DNA from: Betaproteobacteria bacterium
Lineage (GTDB): Bacteria; Pseudomonadota; Gammaproteobacteria; Burkholderiales; SG8-41
Direction of reading: 5' to 3'
DNA: 52,287 nucleotides
NCBI GenBank assembly: GCA_029863175.1
Contig: JAOTVX010000024.1
Location: 1 to 52,287 of the forward strand
The notes below the pieces were generated by a model. The model was not told the DNA's origin, ran no database searches, and worked only from the letters and a program-made list of their open reading frames with translations. Positions 15,199-24,322 of the stretch are shown here, piece after piece (the stretch's first letter is position 1; each line of letters opens with the position of its first letter). The translations under genes and the position numbers were made by a program.

Positions 15199-17553
15199 CT
15201 ACAGGAACGGCGCGGCGCGCTTGATCAGTTCGTCGAGCCCAGGCTCTTTCGCGTTGCGTGGCTTTCCGGGGTGGATAATGGAAACTTGGCAGCTCTCGGC
15301 CGCTTCCACCAGTTCGCGGTACGTGCCCGCATTGATATCCGCTATATAAGCCTGTTTGTTGGCGTCGTAGGCGAACATGCGGTTGTTGAGGATCGTGCAT
15401 TCGTTGCAAGTCGTGCAGCGCGGGGTTTCGATGGAGGGCTCGTCTGAGGGCGGTTCCGGTTCCACCGCTTCGGCTGTGACCGTGGCGGGGGCGGCGGGGG
15501 CCGGCGCGGACGCAGCGCCCGCCACGGGACCAGCAGCCACGGGAATAGCAGCCGTCGGTGCCGGGGTGGCCGATCTTGCCTCCCGCCACAGCGCCTCGAT
15601 CTCCTTTTGCTTCGCTTCTTCCCAGGCCTTGCGCTCGCGCGCAAGCAGTTTTTCCGCCTGGGAGCTGTGAATGCCGCCCAGCTCCTGCAGGCTGTGCCAC
15701 ATCTCGCTGCAGCGGTTCGCACCGAGCATCAGCTTGTCGTGAACGATGGCGCGCTGGAGCCGGTTTTGCTCGTCAACCATCGGCAAATAGGGAACCTCAT
15801 CCGGTGTCATGCCCGTGTCTTCCGCAAGGCCCTGGGCAAGCGGAACCATGCTGCCGTTCCAGTCCGCCCGCGGGACCGCCGCGAAGTGCATGGCGTAACG
15901 CGGATCACAGGCTACGAAATCGACGAAGGTGAAGGCCAGCTTCTCCTCGATGCGTTGATGCGCCTCGTCCTCGTAGGCGAAGCGCTCCACGGGCCAGTCC
16001 TGCTCGGGCTGGGGATTGCCGTCCAGGCTGAAGCGTGCCGCCCAGTTCGGCCCTGCCGACGGATCGTAGGCAAAGGCCGGGAACGCGCGTGATTGCATCG
16101 CAGCTGCCGCAGCAAGGTAGGGCGGAAGCCCGTTCGCGCTTCCCGCGGCGCCCGAGTAGACGCTGAACAGCGCCGGCCCGGTCTGTGCCATGCCTTTGAA
16201 GATGTGCTCCCGCGCCTGGTACAGGTTGGAAGCGCTCGACTGCATCACGAAGACGTCGCTCAGGCCGAGCGCCATGCTCGCGAGGCGCAGGCTGCGCAGG
16301 TTGAGCGAGAAGCGGGCGCCGGCGTTCGTGAGCGGCGGCAGCAGATCATCGGTCTGAAGCAGGACTTTCACCGGCAAGCCGCTCGCGAGAACATCGATCA
16401 GCGTTGTGAGTTCCGAGTCGGGCATTTCGGCTGCCCGCATATAGACGAGATAGTCCGGGAAGAGGCGCACGTCTTTCGGACCGAGCGCGTTTTCATCGAA
16501 CTGCTCGAAAAGCAGGTCGTGAGCGGGTTCGATGTAGCGACCCTCGATCTCGAGTTCCGCGGTGGCGATGGCCTTGACGAGCTCGATCAGCTCCGGCAGG
16601 CGGCTACGGAAAGCCGCCAGCGCGTCGGTGCAGGTCTCGAACACGAATCCGTGCGGTTGCGCGCCGCCCGGCTCGTCGCTGCGGCCACCTGGTAGCACGA
16701 ATCGTTGCGACTGCAGCACGGCAAGCACCCGGTTGATGCGCTGGCGCCGGCTTTCGGGCAAGGTATCCTTGGCAGCGTTTCGCGTGAGCAGGCGCGACAT
16801 GGCGTCGAAGTCGAAGGCCTGCTCGTGAGCCGGCCCGATGGAAGACCTCAGGTTCTTGCTGCTTATTCCCGCTGCGGACCGGGCGAAGTCTGCGCTCAGA
16901 ATGTCCGAGAGCTTGAGAACGAGCCGGTCGATTTCCTCACGCAGGCTGCGGGCCTTGCGCGCCTGCACGGCCTTCCAGGCATGAACGAAAAGACGACCGG
17001 GCAGCGCCGCGTCACAGTCGATGACCTCGCCACTTTCCTTGAGAGCCGCCCGCGCCCGGTTGAGGGTCTCGGCAAGCGGGTCGTCACTCGGCGAAGCGAG
17101 GACGCGTGCGGTTTGGTCCCACAACGACAGCAGCGAACCCGCGGCGCCATCCGCAACCCGTTTGCGCATCGCGCCTTCGAGGCGTAGCACGCTGCGCCTC
17201 GTTTTCTCACCGTCGAGGCCTTGCGGGGCGACCTGGCGCAGGAGGTCATCGACGATATCCGATACCGAGCGCACCCAGCCCTTCTCGGAAGAATCGGCCG
17301 TGAGGACGAGGGGAAAATCGTACCGCAGTTGCGTCAGGTCACGGTATCCAGCCAGGAGGGCGGGGCGCAGGCCGCGCCCTTCGAGCGCTTCCAGCCCCTG
17401 GCCGACCCGGTGGCCGGTCAGGTGAAAGGCGAGATGTGCTTTGAACTCCGGTCCCATTTCAGTGGCCGACGCCGGACTTTCCTCGGTGCCAGCAGTGCCG
17501 GGGCGGGCCGTGCTGGCGCCTACGATGACGTCACGTGGCGCGTCGCGTTTCAC
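15199..17553 (-). CDS. Large protein with a C-terminal ferredoxin-like [4Fe-4S] domain, 2-oxoacid oxidoreductase cluster
   Basis: The protein has 784 residues. A GTG start at 17553 is preceded by AGGAGG with 6-nt spacing and overlaps the end of the beta-subunit gene by 23 nt. Residues up to about 655 match no domain I can name. One segment (LGLSDVFVMQSSASNLYQA, then GPALFSVYSG) is faintly like the thiamine-domain region of NifJ-type pyruvate:ferredoxin oxidoreductases. An Ala/Pro-rich linker (about 660-710) leads to a ferredoxin-like end with C713, C716, C719 and C755, fitting one [4Fe-4S] cluster; the last Cys is followed by Gln, not Pro. It is the last gene of a coupled operon, so it probably carries electrons for, or is a subunit of, that 2-oxoacid oxidoreductase. 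Function is not established. Confidence 0.8.
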   Translation of the reverse strand: MKRDAPRDVIVGASTARPGTAGTEESPASATEMGPEFKAHLAFHLTGHRVGQGLEALEGRGLRPALLAGYRDLTQLRYDFPLVLTADSSEKGWVRSVSDIVDDLLRQVAPQGLDGEKTRRSVLRLEGAMRKRVADGAAGSLLSLWDQTARVLASPSDDPLAETLNRARAALKESGEVIDCDAALPGRLFVHAWKAVQARKARSLREEIDRLVLKLSDILSADFARSAAGISSKNLRSSIGPAHEQAFDFDAMSRLLTRNAAKDTLPESRRQRINRVLAVLQSQRFVLPGGRSDEPGGAQPHGFVFETCTDALAAFRSRLPELIELVKAIATAELEIEGRYIEPAHDLLFEQFDENALGPKDVRLFPDYLVYMRAAEMPDSELTTLIDVLASGLPVKVLLQTDDLLPPLTNAGARFSLNLRSLRLASMALGLSDVFVMQSSASNLYQAREHIFKGMAQTGPALFSVYSGAAGSANGLPPYLAAAAAMQSRAFPAFAYDPSAGPNWAARFSLDGNPQPEQDWPVERFAYEDEAHQRIEEKLAFTFVDFVACDPRYAMHFAAVPRADWNGSMVPLAQGLAEDTGMTPDEVPYLPMVDEQNRLQRAIVHDKLMLGANRCSEMWHSLQELGGIHSSQAEKLLARERKAWEEAKQKEIEALWREARSATPAPTAAIPVAAGPVAGAASAPAPAAPATVTAEAVEPEPPSDEPSIETPRCTTCNECTILNNRMFAYDANKQAYIADINAGTYRELVEAAESCQVSIIHPGKPRNAKEPGLDELIKRAAPFL

Positions 17554-18526
17554 CCGGGTCCTCCTGCGGCCACACCGTGAATTTGTCGAGCTCCGCCTCG
17601 AGCCCCTGCCGGATCCGGACCGGCGTGGTCAGCGCCGAGGGGTGGCGAGTCTCCTCGTAGCAGGGAACGTTGGGGTTGCGATAGAGGATTCCTACCGGAA
17701 TCGGGTCATTCGACGAGGCGATTTCGCGCGCCCGATCGAGGTCCGAGGGGTCGTGAACACGCTGGTTCTTGTACGCTTTCCCGAGGGCGGGGCTGATCGT
17801 GAGGCCGTTCTCGTGCGTAAGCAGCAGATTCCGGTTCGGATCGTGCAGCCACGGATCGAGATGCTGTGGCAGGAATTCCGGGCAGCGCTGGATGATGCGA
17901 ACGAACGAGAATCCCTTGTGGTGGAAAGCGGCCGCGAGAATGTCGTAGACCATCTCCGGGATCCAGTCCACGGCTTGCGCCACGAAGGAGACGTTCTGGA
18001 CACCGAGGGTCACGGTCAGCGGATTGAGCGCCTCGAGGTAGGCGCCGTGCGGCGTCGTCTTGCTCTTGAGACCGGCGGGCGAGGTGGGTGACGCCTGCAT
18101 CTTGGTCAGGCCGTAGATGTGGTTGTCGTGCAGCACCACGGTCATGTTCATGTTGTAGCGGATCGCGTGTATCCAGTGAGCGGCGCCGATGCTGCAGCAA
18201 TCGCCGTCGCCGGTCGCCACGAAGACCTGCAGGTCGGGCCGCGCAAGCTTGATGCCTTCGGCGATCGGCAGCGCGCGCCCGTGGATGCCGTGGAACCCGT
18301 AGGTCTTCATGTAGTGCGGGAAGCGGCTCGAGCAGCCGATCCCGGACACAAAGACGGTTTTTTCAGGCCGCAGTTTCTCGTCGCGGCACAGGCGCTGGAC
18401 GGCGGCGAGGATGGCATTGTCGCCGCAGCCGGTGCACCAGCGCGGTATGCTGGCCTGATAGCTTTCGAGGTCGTGCTCCTCCTCGTGAACCATCCGCAGC
18501 ACGCATTCAGTGGCCCGCATCGTCAT
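17531..18526 (-). CDS. 2-oxoacid:ferredoxin oxidoreductase, beta (thiamine diphosphate) subunit
   Basis: The protein has about 331 residues. The start at 18526 forms an ATGA overlap with the alpha-subunit stop. It has the cluster-binding N terminus PRWCTGCGDNAIL, a further Cys in GIGCSSRFP, and the TPP/Mg motif GDGDCCSIGAAH ending with DNHIYGLTKMQASPTS. This subunit decarboxylates the 2-oxoacid and holds a [4Fe-4S] cluster. The C-terminal region is longer than minimal beta subunits. The substrate is probably 2-oxoglutarate or pyruvate; sequence alone does not decide. Confidence 0.9.
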   Translation of the reverse strand: MTMRATECVLRMVHEEEHDLESYQASIPRWCTGCGDNAILAAVQRLCRDEKLRPEKTVFVSGIGCSSRFPHYMKTYGFHGIHGRALPIAEGIKLARPDLQVFVATGDGDCCSIGAAHWIHAIRYNMNMTVVLHDNHIYGLTKMQASPTSPAGLKSKTTPHGAYLEALNPLTVTLGVQNVSFVAQAVDWIPEMVYDILAAAFHHKGFSFVRIIQRCPEFLPQHLDPWLHDPNRNLLLTHENGLTISPALGKAYKNQRVHDPSDLDRAREIASSNDPIPVGILYRNPNVPCYEETRHPSALTTPVRIRQGLEAELDKFTVWPQEDPGETRRAT

Positions 18527-20448
18527 GTTTTCCGCCTTTCCTTCTCCAGTTTCTCCCGGATCACGCGGTAGAGGGTCCCCGGCTTGGTCGGCTGGCCCTT
18601 TACTTCGCTCCAGCAGTCGATGTCGACCAGGTAGCGCGCCCGCAGCAGCAACGCCAGCGCCGAGTAACGCCGGTTGGTCTCGTCGATGATCTCGTCCTCG
18701 AGGCGGTCGCACCAGTTGGCCTCGATCGTCATGACCTTCCGGAACCGCTGCATGATTTCCTTGATGCCTGCCGGCATCGGCTGGAGGAACGTGAGGTGCA
18801 TCGAGGACACCTGGTGTCCTTCCTCGCGCAGGCGCTCGACGATCTCTTCGATGGCGCCCTTCGTGCTGCCCCAGCCGATGACGAGAAGGTCGCCGCTGTC
18901 GCCGCCGAACACGGGTGGCGTCTTCAGCGTTTTCTGCAGCGCGGCAAGCTTGAGGCTGCGATGATGGATCGCCTCTTCGTTGATCTCAGGGTCGTACGCG
19001 ACGCGGCTCGCTCTGTCGTGCGCCAGGCCGGTCAGAGTGTGCATGCCGTGAGGCTGGCCCGGCACGAGGCGGCGGGCGAGGCCGGTGACGGGGTCCCAGT
19101 CGTAAGGTTTCGTTCCCTCATCAACGGCGCTCTGGTCTACCGGGGGCGCAAGCCAGGTTTCCGCGAATACCGGTCGCGGGAACGGTTGCTGGGAGGTGGC
19201 GAGATTGGCGTCGGAGAGCACGACGACGACGGTGTTGAACGTCTCGGCGATCTTGCGCGCGGTGATGATCGAGTAGAAGCAGTCCTCGATGGTGGCCGCT
19301 GCCATGACGACCTTGGGCGCATCGCCATGGCTGCCGAACAAGGCAGTGAGCAGGTCGCCTTGCTCGGCCTTGGTCGGCTGCCCGGTGCTGGGGCCGCCGC
19401 GCTGGACATTCACCACAACGAGTGGAATCTCGCACATGACGGCCAGTCCGATCGCCTCCTGCTTGAGCGAGTAGCCCGGCCCGGAGGTGATGGTGACCGC
19501 GCACTTGCCGGCGTACGACGCGCCGATCGCGAAGGCGCAGGCCGCGATCTCGTCCTCAGCCTGGTGGACGATTCCACCCACGTTCTCGAATACCTCGCTC
19601 AGGTAATGCGAGGCCGAGGTCGCGGGCGTAATGGGATACATCGCGCACACTTCCATGCCGGAGGCGAGAACGCCGAGCGCCAGAGCCGTGTTGCCATTGA
19701 CCACGATCTGCGGCTCTTTGACCGGCGCGGCCGGTATGCGGTACTTGAATTCGAGATTCGTCTCGGCCCAGTCGTGGCCGGCCTCCAGCAGCGTGATATT
19801 CGACTTAACGACGCTCTCGTTTTTCTTGCCGAACGCAAATGCAATCTGCTCGCGCGCCAGCTGCAGGTCCAGGCTGTAGATGCTGCAGAGCATGCCGAGC
19901 GCGAACATGTTCTTGCCGCGGCGCGGATCGGGCACGTATTTGCGGCACTCGTGCTCCATCGGAATCTCGATCACCTTGTAGCCGTCCGCCACGAGGCGAT
20001 CGTGAGTCTCGGTATAGGAAGTCGCGATCTTCGGGTCGGCATGCTCGCGCCATGCGCTTTCGAGCAGGATGATGCAGCCCGGCTTGAGTTCTCCGGCGCG
20101 CACGCGCCCGATGAGGACCTGCTCGTTGAAGGCGATGACGAGATCTGTCTCGTTGCCACCGTTCGACACGCGCTTGGAGCCAAGCCGGATGCGATTGCCG
20201 CTGGCGCCCTCGATGCTGCGTGCCGGGGGCTGAATCTCGGCCGGGATGATTTCAACGGTCCAGATCCCGTTGCCCATACGCGCGGCGATGGAGCCGAGCG
20301 ACTGGCCGCAGCGTTGCGCGCCCTCGCCGGAATCGCTCACCACTTCGACGACGTGCTCGGCGAGGGTGACCGCCGTCTTCTTCTTGGCCGCGGGCCGCAC
20401 GGCTGCCGGTGCCTTGGCGGAGCGATTCGATGCAAGCGTATTGTTCAT
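18523..20448 (-). CDS. 2-oxoacid:ferredoxin oxidoreductase, fused gamma-alpha subunit
   Basis: The protein has 641 residues from ATG 20448 (a longer frame upstream lacks family similarity). The N-terminal ~200 residues are the gamma domain (SGEGAQRCGQSLGSIAAR, then ETDLVIAFNEQVLIGRV). From about 250 it is the alpha pyrimidine-binding domain (ALGVLASGMEVCAMYPITPA, QAEDEIAACAFAIGASYAG, VVVNVQRGGPSTGQPT) and the transketolase-C-like end. It is a KorA-type fusion. A positively charged Ala/Lys-rich leader (about 1-35) is unusual. It is coupled by ATGA to the beta gene, downstream of the GltD-like flavoprotein gene. Confidence 0.92.
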   Translation of the reverse strand: MNNTLASNRSAKAPAAVRPAAKKKTAVTLAEHVVEVVSDSGEGAQRCGQSLGSIAARMGNGIWTVEIIPAEIQPPARSIEGASGNRIRLGSKRVSNGGNETDLVIAFNEQVLIGRVRAGELKPGCIILLESAWREHADPKIATSYTETHDRLVADGYKVIEIPMEHECRKYVPDPRRGKNMFALGMLCSIYSLDLQLAREQIAFAFGKKNESVVKSNITLLEAGHDWAETNLEFKYRIPAAPVKEPQIVVNGNTALALGVLASGMEVCAMYPITPATSASHYLSEVFENVGGIVHQAEDEIAACAFAIGASYAGKCAVTITSGPGYSLKQEAIGLAVMCEIPLVVVNVQRGGPSTGQPTKAEQGDLLTALFGSHGDAPKVVMAAATIEDCFYSIITARKIAETFNTVVVVLSDANLATSQQPFPRPVFAETWLAPPVDQSAVDEGTKPYDWDPVTGLARRLVPGQPHGMHTLTGLAHDRASRVAYDPEINEEAIHHRSLKLAALQKTLKTPPVFGGDSGDLLVIGWGSTKGAIEEIVERLREEGHQVSSMHLTFLQPMPAGIKEIMQRFRKVMTIEANWCDRLEDEIIDETNRRYSALALLLRARYLVDIDCWSEVKGQPTKPGTLYRVIREKLEKERRKT

Positions 20449-20506
20449 GGTTGTCACGTGATTGCTGCCCGGCCTTTTTGAGTTGTCTGTCTGGTGCTCC
20501 TGCCGC

Positions 20507-22009
20507 TCAACCGATCCGGATGCGCGCGTAGTTGCGCTCCTCGATATCGATGCCGAACAGCTTCCCGTCGCTGCCGGCACGTTCGGGCAAGTAGATATGG
20601 TCGGTGTCACGGATTCCGAGCCAGGCTTTCATGCTGCGCGCAGCGGTGCGGCCGGCGCCCATCGCCTCGATTACGGTCGCCGCGCCGGTGACGATATCGC
20701 CGCCGGCGAACACGCCTGCCATGGAGGTGGCGAAATTTCCATCCGCCTCAATATAGCCGCGCCGATTGAGTTTCAGCTTCGAGGTCTGGCCGATGATGGG
20801 GTTCGCATTGGTCCCGATCGCAACGACCACGAGATCGGCCTCGAACTCGAACTCGCTGCCCGCGACGGGAACCGGGCGGCGGCGCCCTGACTCGTCCGGC
20901 TCGCCAAGCTCCATGCGGATGCAGCGCATGCCGCGCACGTTGTCCTTGTCGTCGCCAAGGATCTCGATCGGGTTGGTGAGCCAATGGAATTCGATGCCTT
21001 CTTCCTCGGCGTGATGGACCTCCTCCGCCCGCGCCGGGCATTCGGCGCGGGTGCGGCGGTAGATGCAGTGCACCTTGCCGGCGCCGAGCCTGAGGCATAC
21101 CCGCATGGCATCCATGGCCGTGTTGCCGGATCCAATCACGGCAATGCGCTGGCCCAGCGGGATCGGGGTATCGTAGTCGGCGTCCTTGGCGCGCATCAGG
21201 TTGCAGCGCGTCAGCAGCTCGTTGGCCGAGAGCACGCCGTTCAACGAGTCGCCCGGAACGCCGAGGAAGCTCGGGTAGCCGGCACCAGTACCGATGAACA
21301 CAGCGTCGAAACCCAGCTCATCGATCATCTGCTCGATGGTGAACAGCCGCCCGACCAGGGTGTTGCACTCGAACTGGACGCCAAGCCGCTTCAGGTTCTC
21401 GATCTCGGCATCGATCACTTCGTTGGGCAGCCGGAAATCGGGGATGCCGTAGCGCAGCACGCCTCCGGGCAAATGGAAGGCCTCGTAGACCGTGACCTCG
21501 CAGCCCGCCTTCGCCATGTCTGCAGCACAGGCCATGCCCGCGGGCCCGGAGCCGACGATCCCCACCCTGAAGCCCTTCGGCTCGATGTAGGGGATGCTGG
21601 TCCATCCCTCCTGGATGGCCTTATCGCCGATGAAGCGCTCGAGCCGCCCGATCGCCACGGGCTCAAGCGTCTCGCCCACAGGGCAGACACCTTCGCACTG
21701 AGTTTCCTGCGGGCAGACGCGGCCGCAGACGGCCGGTAGCAGGTTCGTGTCGCTGATGACGTCGTAGGCGCCGCGGAAATCCTTGGCGCTGATCTTCAGG
21801 ATGAAGCCCGGGATGTCGATCCCGACCGGACAGCCGGGGATGCAGGCTGGATCCGGACAGAGCAGGCAGCGCTCCGCCTCATGCAACGCATCTTCGACTC
21901 GAAAGCCGTGAGCGACTTCGGCAAAGTTCTTGATGCGCTGGGCCGGTTCCTGCTCGAGAATTGGCGCACGTTTCTGGGGGATGGTGCGGATCGTCTTTTT
22001 CTTGGCCAT
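20507..22009 (-). CDS. GltD/NfnB-like NAD(P)H flavoprotein
   Basis: The protein has 500 residues from ATG 22009. The N-terminal Fe-S domain is that of glutamate synthase small subunits and NfnB/SudA proteins (CLLCPDPACIPGCPVG, CGRVCPQETQCEGVCPVG). An FAD-binding GSGPAGMACAADMAKAG and an NAD(P)-binding GSGNTAMDAMRVCLRLG follow. With the next-upstream NfnA/SudB-like gene this forms an NfnAB/sulfide-dehydrogenase-like pair. Beside KorAB it most plausibly links ferredoxin (or the cluster's own Fe-S protein) to NAD(P)H. No glutamate synthase large subunit is nearby, which argues against gltD. Confidence 0.88.
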   Translation of the reverse strand: MAKKKTIRTIPQKRAPILEQEPAQRIKNFAEVAHGFRVEDALHEAERCLLCPDPACIPGCPVGIDIPGFILKISAKDFRGAYDVISDTNLLPAVCGRVCPQETQCEGVCPVGETLEPVAIGRLERFIGDKAIQEGWTSIPYIEPKGFRVGIVGSGPAGMACAADMAKAGCEVTVYEAFHLPGGVLRYGIPDFRLPNEVIDAEIENLKRLGVQFECNTLVGRLFTIEQMIDELGFDAVFIGTGAGYPSFLGVPGDSLNGVLSANELLTRCNLMRAKDADYDTPIPLGQRIAVIGSGNTAMDAMRVCLRLGAGKVHCIYRRTRAECPARAEEVHHAEEEGIEFHWLTNPIEILGDDKDNVRGMRCIRMELGEPDESGRRRPVPVAGSEFEFEADLVVVAIGTNANPIIGQTSKLKLNRRGYIEADGNFATSMAGVFAGGDIVTGAATVIEAMGAGRTAARSMKAWLGIRDTDHIYLPERAGSDGKLFGIDIEERNYARIRIG

Positions 22010-22089
22010 GTCAGATTCGCTCTCGCAGCCATGGGGCAGCCGCGGCTGGGAAGGGCAACGCGCGACGGCCGGCACCGTATGCGAGCATC

Positions 22090-23037
22090 TTAGCCACCTT
22101 TTACTTCCTCGAAGGGATCGGGGAGGGACCCGCTGTCGTCGGCGGCACGGGACGGGGCGGAGCTGACGATCTCACGCATCCGGCAGTTTTCCGACCAGCG
22201 CTCGAGCGCGGCCTGCTCTTCCTGCTTGAAGCGCCGCAGGCGTGCCATCAAGTCGTCGAAATCGACCTCGTGCCCGTCGAAATCGGGTCCATCGACACAG
22301 GCAAACCGGATCTGTCCGCCGATCTTGACCCGGCAGCCCCCGCACATCCCGGTGCCGTCGACCATGATGGGATTCAAGCTCACGACGGTCCGAATCTTGT
22401 GCGGGCGCGTCGCCTCCGCGCAGGCCTTCATCATCACGGGCGGGCCGATGGCCACGAACTCATCGATGTTGGGATGCCCGGCGATGGCGACCTTGATGCC
22501 TTTGGTCACGGACCCCATGACGCCCGCCGAACCGTCATCCGTACACAAGATCAGCTCATCACAACATTTCCGGAACTTGTCTTCCCAGAAGATGAGGTCC
22601 TTGTTCCGGAAACCGAGGATGCCGATCACGTAGGCACCGGCTTCCTTGGCTGCCCGCGCCTGGGGAAAGACGGGCGCGACGCCGAGGCCGCCACCGACGA
22701 ACGCCATCTTCTTCGCGTTGCTAATCTCGCTCGGTATACCCATCGGCCCTACGATGCCGTGGATCGGTGTGCCGACCTGGCAGGTCTGCTGCATATCGCG
22801 GGTCGTCTTGCCGACGGCCTGGATGACCAGCGTGATGGTGCCCTTGGCGCGATCGAAGTCGGCGATGGTCAGAGGGATGCGCTCGCCATGCTCATGCGAC
22901 ATGACGATGACGAACTGGCCCGGCCGGGCCGCTTTCGCCATCAGAGGGTGATGGATTTCAAGCAGATACGTGACGTCCGAGAGGTCCTCCCGGGCCACGA
23001 TTTCGAATCCTGATCCCCTGCTTGCCTCGATCATCAA
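22090..23037 (-). CDS. NfnA/SudB-like ferredoxin-NAD(P) reductase subunit
   Basis: The protein has 315 residues. It has the FAD/NAD-binding ferredoxin reductase fold (RPGQFVIVMSHEHGERIPLT, VGGGLGVAPVFPQARAAKEAG) and a C-terminal [2Fe-2S] site of the dihydroorotate dehydrogenase electron-transfer/NfnA kind (GTGMCGGCRVKIGG ... FACVDGPDFDGH). It is the first gene of the operon and lies 80 nt upstream of its flavoprotein partner. The C-terminal ~50 residues (RWSENCRMREIV ... FEEVKGG) extend beyond the usual domain. Expected role: electron exchange between NAD(P)H and ferredoxin for the oxoacid oxidoreductase. Confidence 0.88.
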   Translation of the reverse strand: MMIEASRGSGFEIVAREDLSDVTYLLEIHHPLMAKAARPGQFVIVMSHEHGERIPLTIADFDRAKGTITLVIQAVGKTTRDMQQTCQVGTPIHGIVGPMGIPSEISNAKKMAFVGGGLGVAPVFPQARAAKEAGAYVIGILGFRNKDLIFWEDKFRKCCDELILCTDDGSAGVMGSVTKGIKVAIAGHPNIDEFVAIGPPVMMKACAEATRPHKIRTVVSLNPIMVDGTGMCGGCRVKIGGQIRFACVDGPDFDGHEVDFDDLMARLRRFKQEEQAALERWSENCRMREIVSSAPSRAADDSGSLPDPFEEVKGG

Positions 23038-23323
23038 CCTGGCTCCCTCGTTTCGGCGCCGTTCCGACGTCGCCAGAATCCGGCATCTCGGTAATATTAA
23101 GAAATTTATTAGGTCCTTGCCCGGCGGCGTTTGATCTAGCGCAAGAGATTACCGGTTTTTTGGCCGTAAGGCCATGAACCTTCTGGTATTCCCGTGCGCG
23201 CGCCAGGGTTTGAGCGTGAGGTTTTTCCGGTCCCGGAAAGAAGCGCAGCGGACAGCCTCCGCGAGCGCGGCCTGGCGCCGTCGTTGGGAGGCGCGGCCCG
23301 GTGGCAACGCCGGTGCATGCCGG
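23038..23323. other. Gene-free spacer
   Basis: There is no convincing coding sequence on either strand here. A small palindrome, TGGCC-GTAA-GGCCA, lies near 23160. The promoter of the oxidoreductase operon should lie just above 23037 on the minus strand, but I could not assign boxes with confidence. Confidence 0.5.
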
Positions 23324-24208
23324 TCAGTTCGAGACCGCATGATTGGCGAGCTTTTCCAGCGCGCGCACCAGCGCGGAATGGTCCCATTTTGCGCCGCCAT
23401 TGGCAACACAGGCGTTGAACAGCTCCTGCGCGGTGGCGGTGTTCGGAAGGCTCATCCCCATGGCTCGCGCTCCCGAAAGGGCAAGGCTCAAGTCCTTTTG
23501 ATGTAATTCGATCCTGAATCCAGGATCGAATGTGCGCTTGATCATGCGCTCGCCGTGGACCTCGAGTATGCGCGATGCGGCGAAACCACCCATCAGCGCC
23601 TGGCGCACCCTGGCAGGGTCCGCGCCGGCCTTGGCCGCGAAGAGCAATGCTTCGCCCACGGCCTCGATGTTAAGAGCAACGATGATCTGGTTCGCAACCT
23701 TGCAGGTCTGGCCGTCGCCGTTGCCGCCGACGAGCGTAATGTTCTTGCCCATGAGGTCGAAAATCGCCTTGACCTTGTTGAATGTCGTCTCGTTGCCGCC
23801 CACCATAATGGTGAGCGCGGCGTTCTTGGCGCCGACCTCGCCGCCGGATACCGGCGCGTCCACGTACTCGCAGCCCAGCTCATTGATGCGCTTTGCGAAA
23901 GCCTTGGTTTCGATTGGGGAGATCGAGCTCATATCCACAATGGTCTTTCCTGCGGAAAGACCATTAACGACGCCTTCGGCGCCGAACAGGACCTTTTCGA
24001 CGTCGGGAGTGTCCGGAAGCATCAGGATGATGATCTCCGATTGCTGAGCTACTTTGCTGGCGGACTCGCACGCGATTCCGCCAGCAGCGGTCAGCTCCTG
24101 GGGCACGCCGCTGCGTGAATGGAGGAACAGCTTGTGACCGCCCTTGATCAGGTTGGCCGCCATGGGCTTGCCCATGATGCCGAGGCCGATGAATCCGATA
24201 TTGCTCAT
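23324..24208 (-). CDS. glxR: 2-hydroxy-3-oxopropionate (tartronate semialdehyde) reductase
   Basis: The protein has 294 residues, the normal family length. It has the Rossmann motif GFIGLGIMGKPMAANL, the substrate-binding DAPVSGGEVGAKN, the catalytic lysine region GDGQTCKVANQI and the C-terminal KDLSLAL. It belongs to the beta-hydroxyacid dehydrogenase family, GlxR/GarR branch, and reduces tartronate semialdehyde to glycerate. It lies downstream of hyi on the same strand, the usual glyoxylate-carboligase pathway pairing. Confidence 0.92.
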   Translation of the reverse strand: MSNIGFIGLGIMGKPMAANLIKGGHKLFLHSRSGVPQELTAAGGIACESASKVAQQSEIIILMLPDTPDVEKVLFGAEGVVNGLSAGKTIVDMSSISPIETKAFAKRINELGCEYVDAPVSGGEVGAKNAALTIMVGGNETTFNKVKAIFDLMGKNITLVGGNGDGQTCKVANQIIVALNIEAVGEALLFAAKAGADPARVRQALMGGFAASRILEVHGERMIKRTFDPGFRIELHQKDLSLALSGARAMGMSLPNTATAQELFNACVANGGAKWDHSALVRALEKLANHAVSN

Positions 24209-24322
24209 GGTCCACTCCTTGAGTTGAATTGCGGAAGCGCCAGGGGCGCTGAGAGGCCCAAGAATATCAAGAACGGCGCATCTTCGCGCCGGTCCCGGGC
24301 GACTCGGCCCGAGCGCGTTTGC

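Noticed and set aside
18796..20481. Long plus-strand open frame opposite the oxidoreductase alpha gene
   Set aside because: It is a mirror frame of a well-supported gamma-alpha subunit; composition is Arg/His/Asp-rich without motifs.
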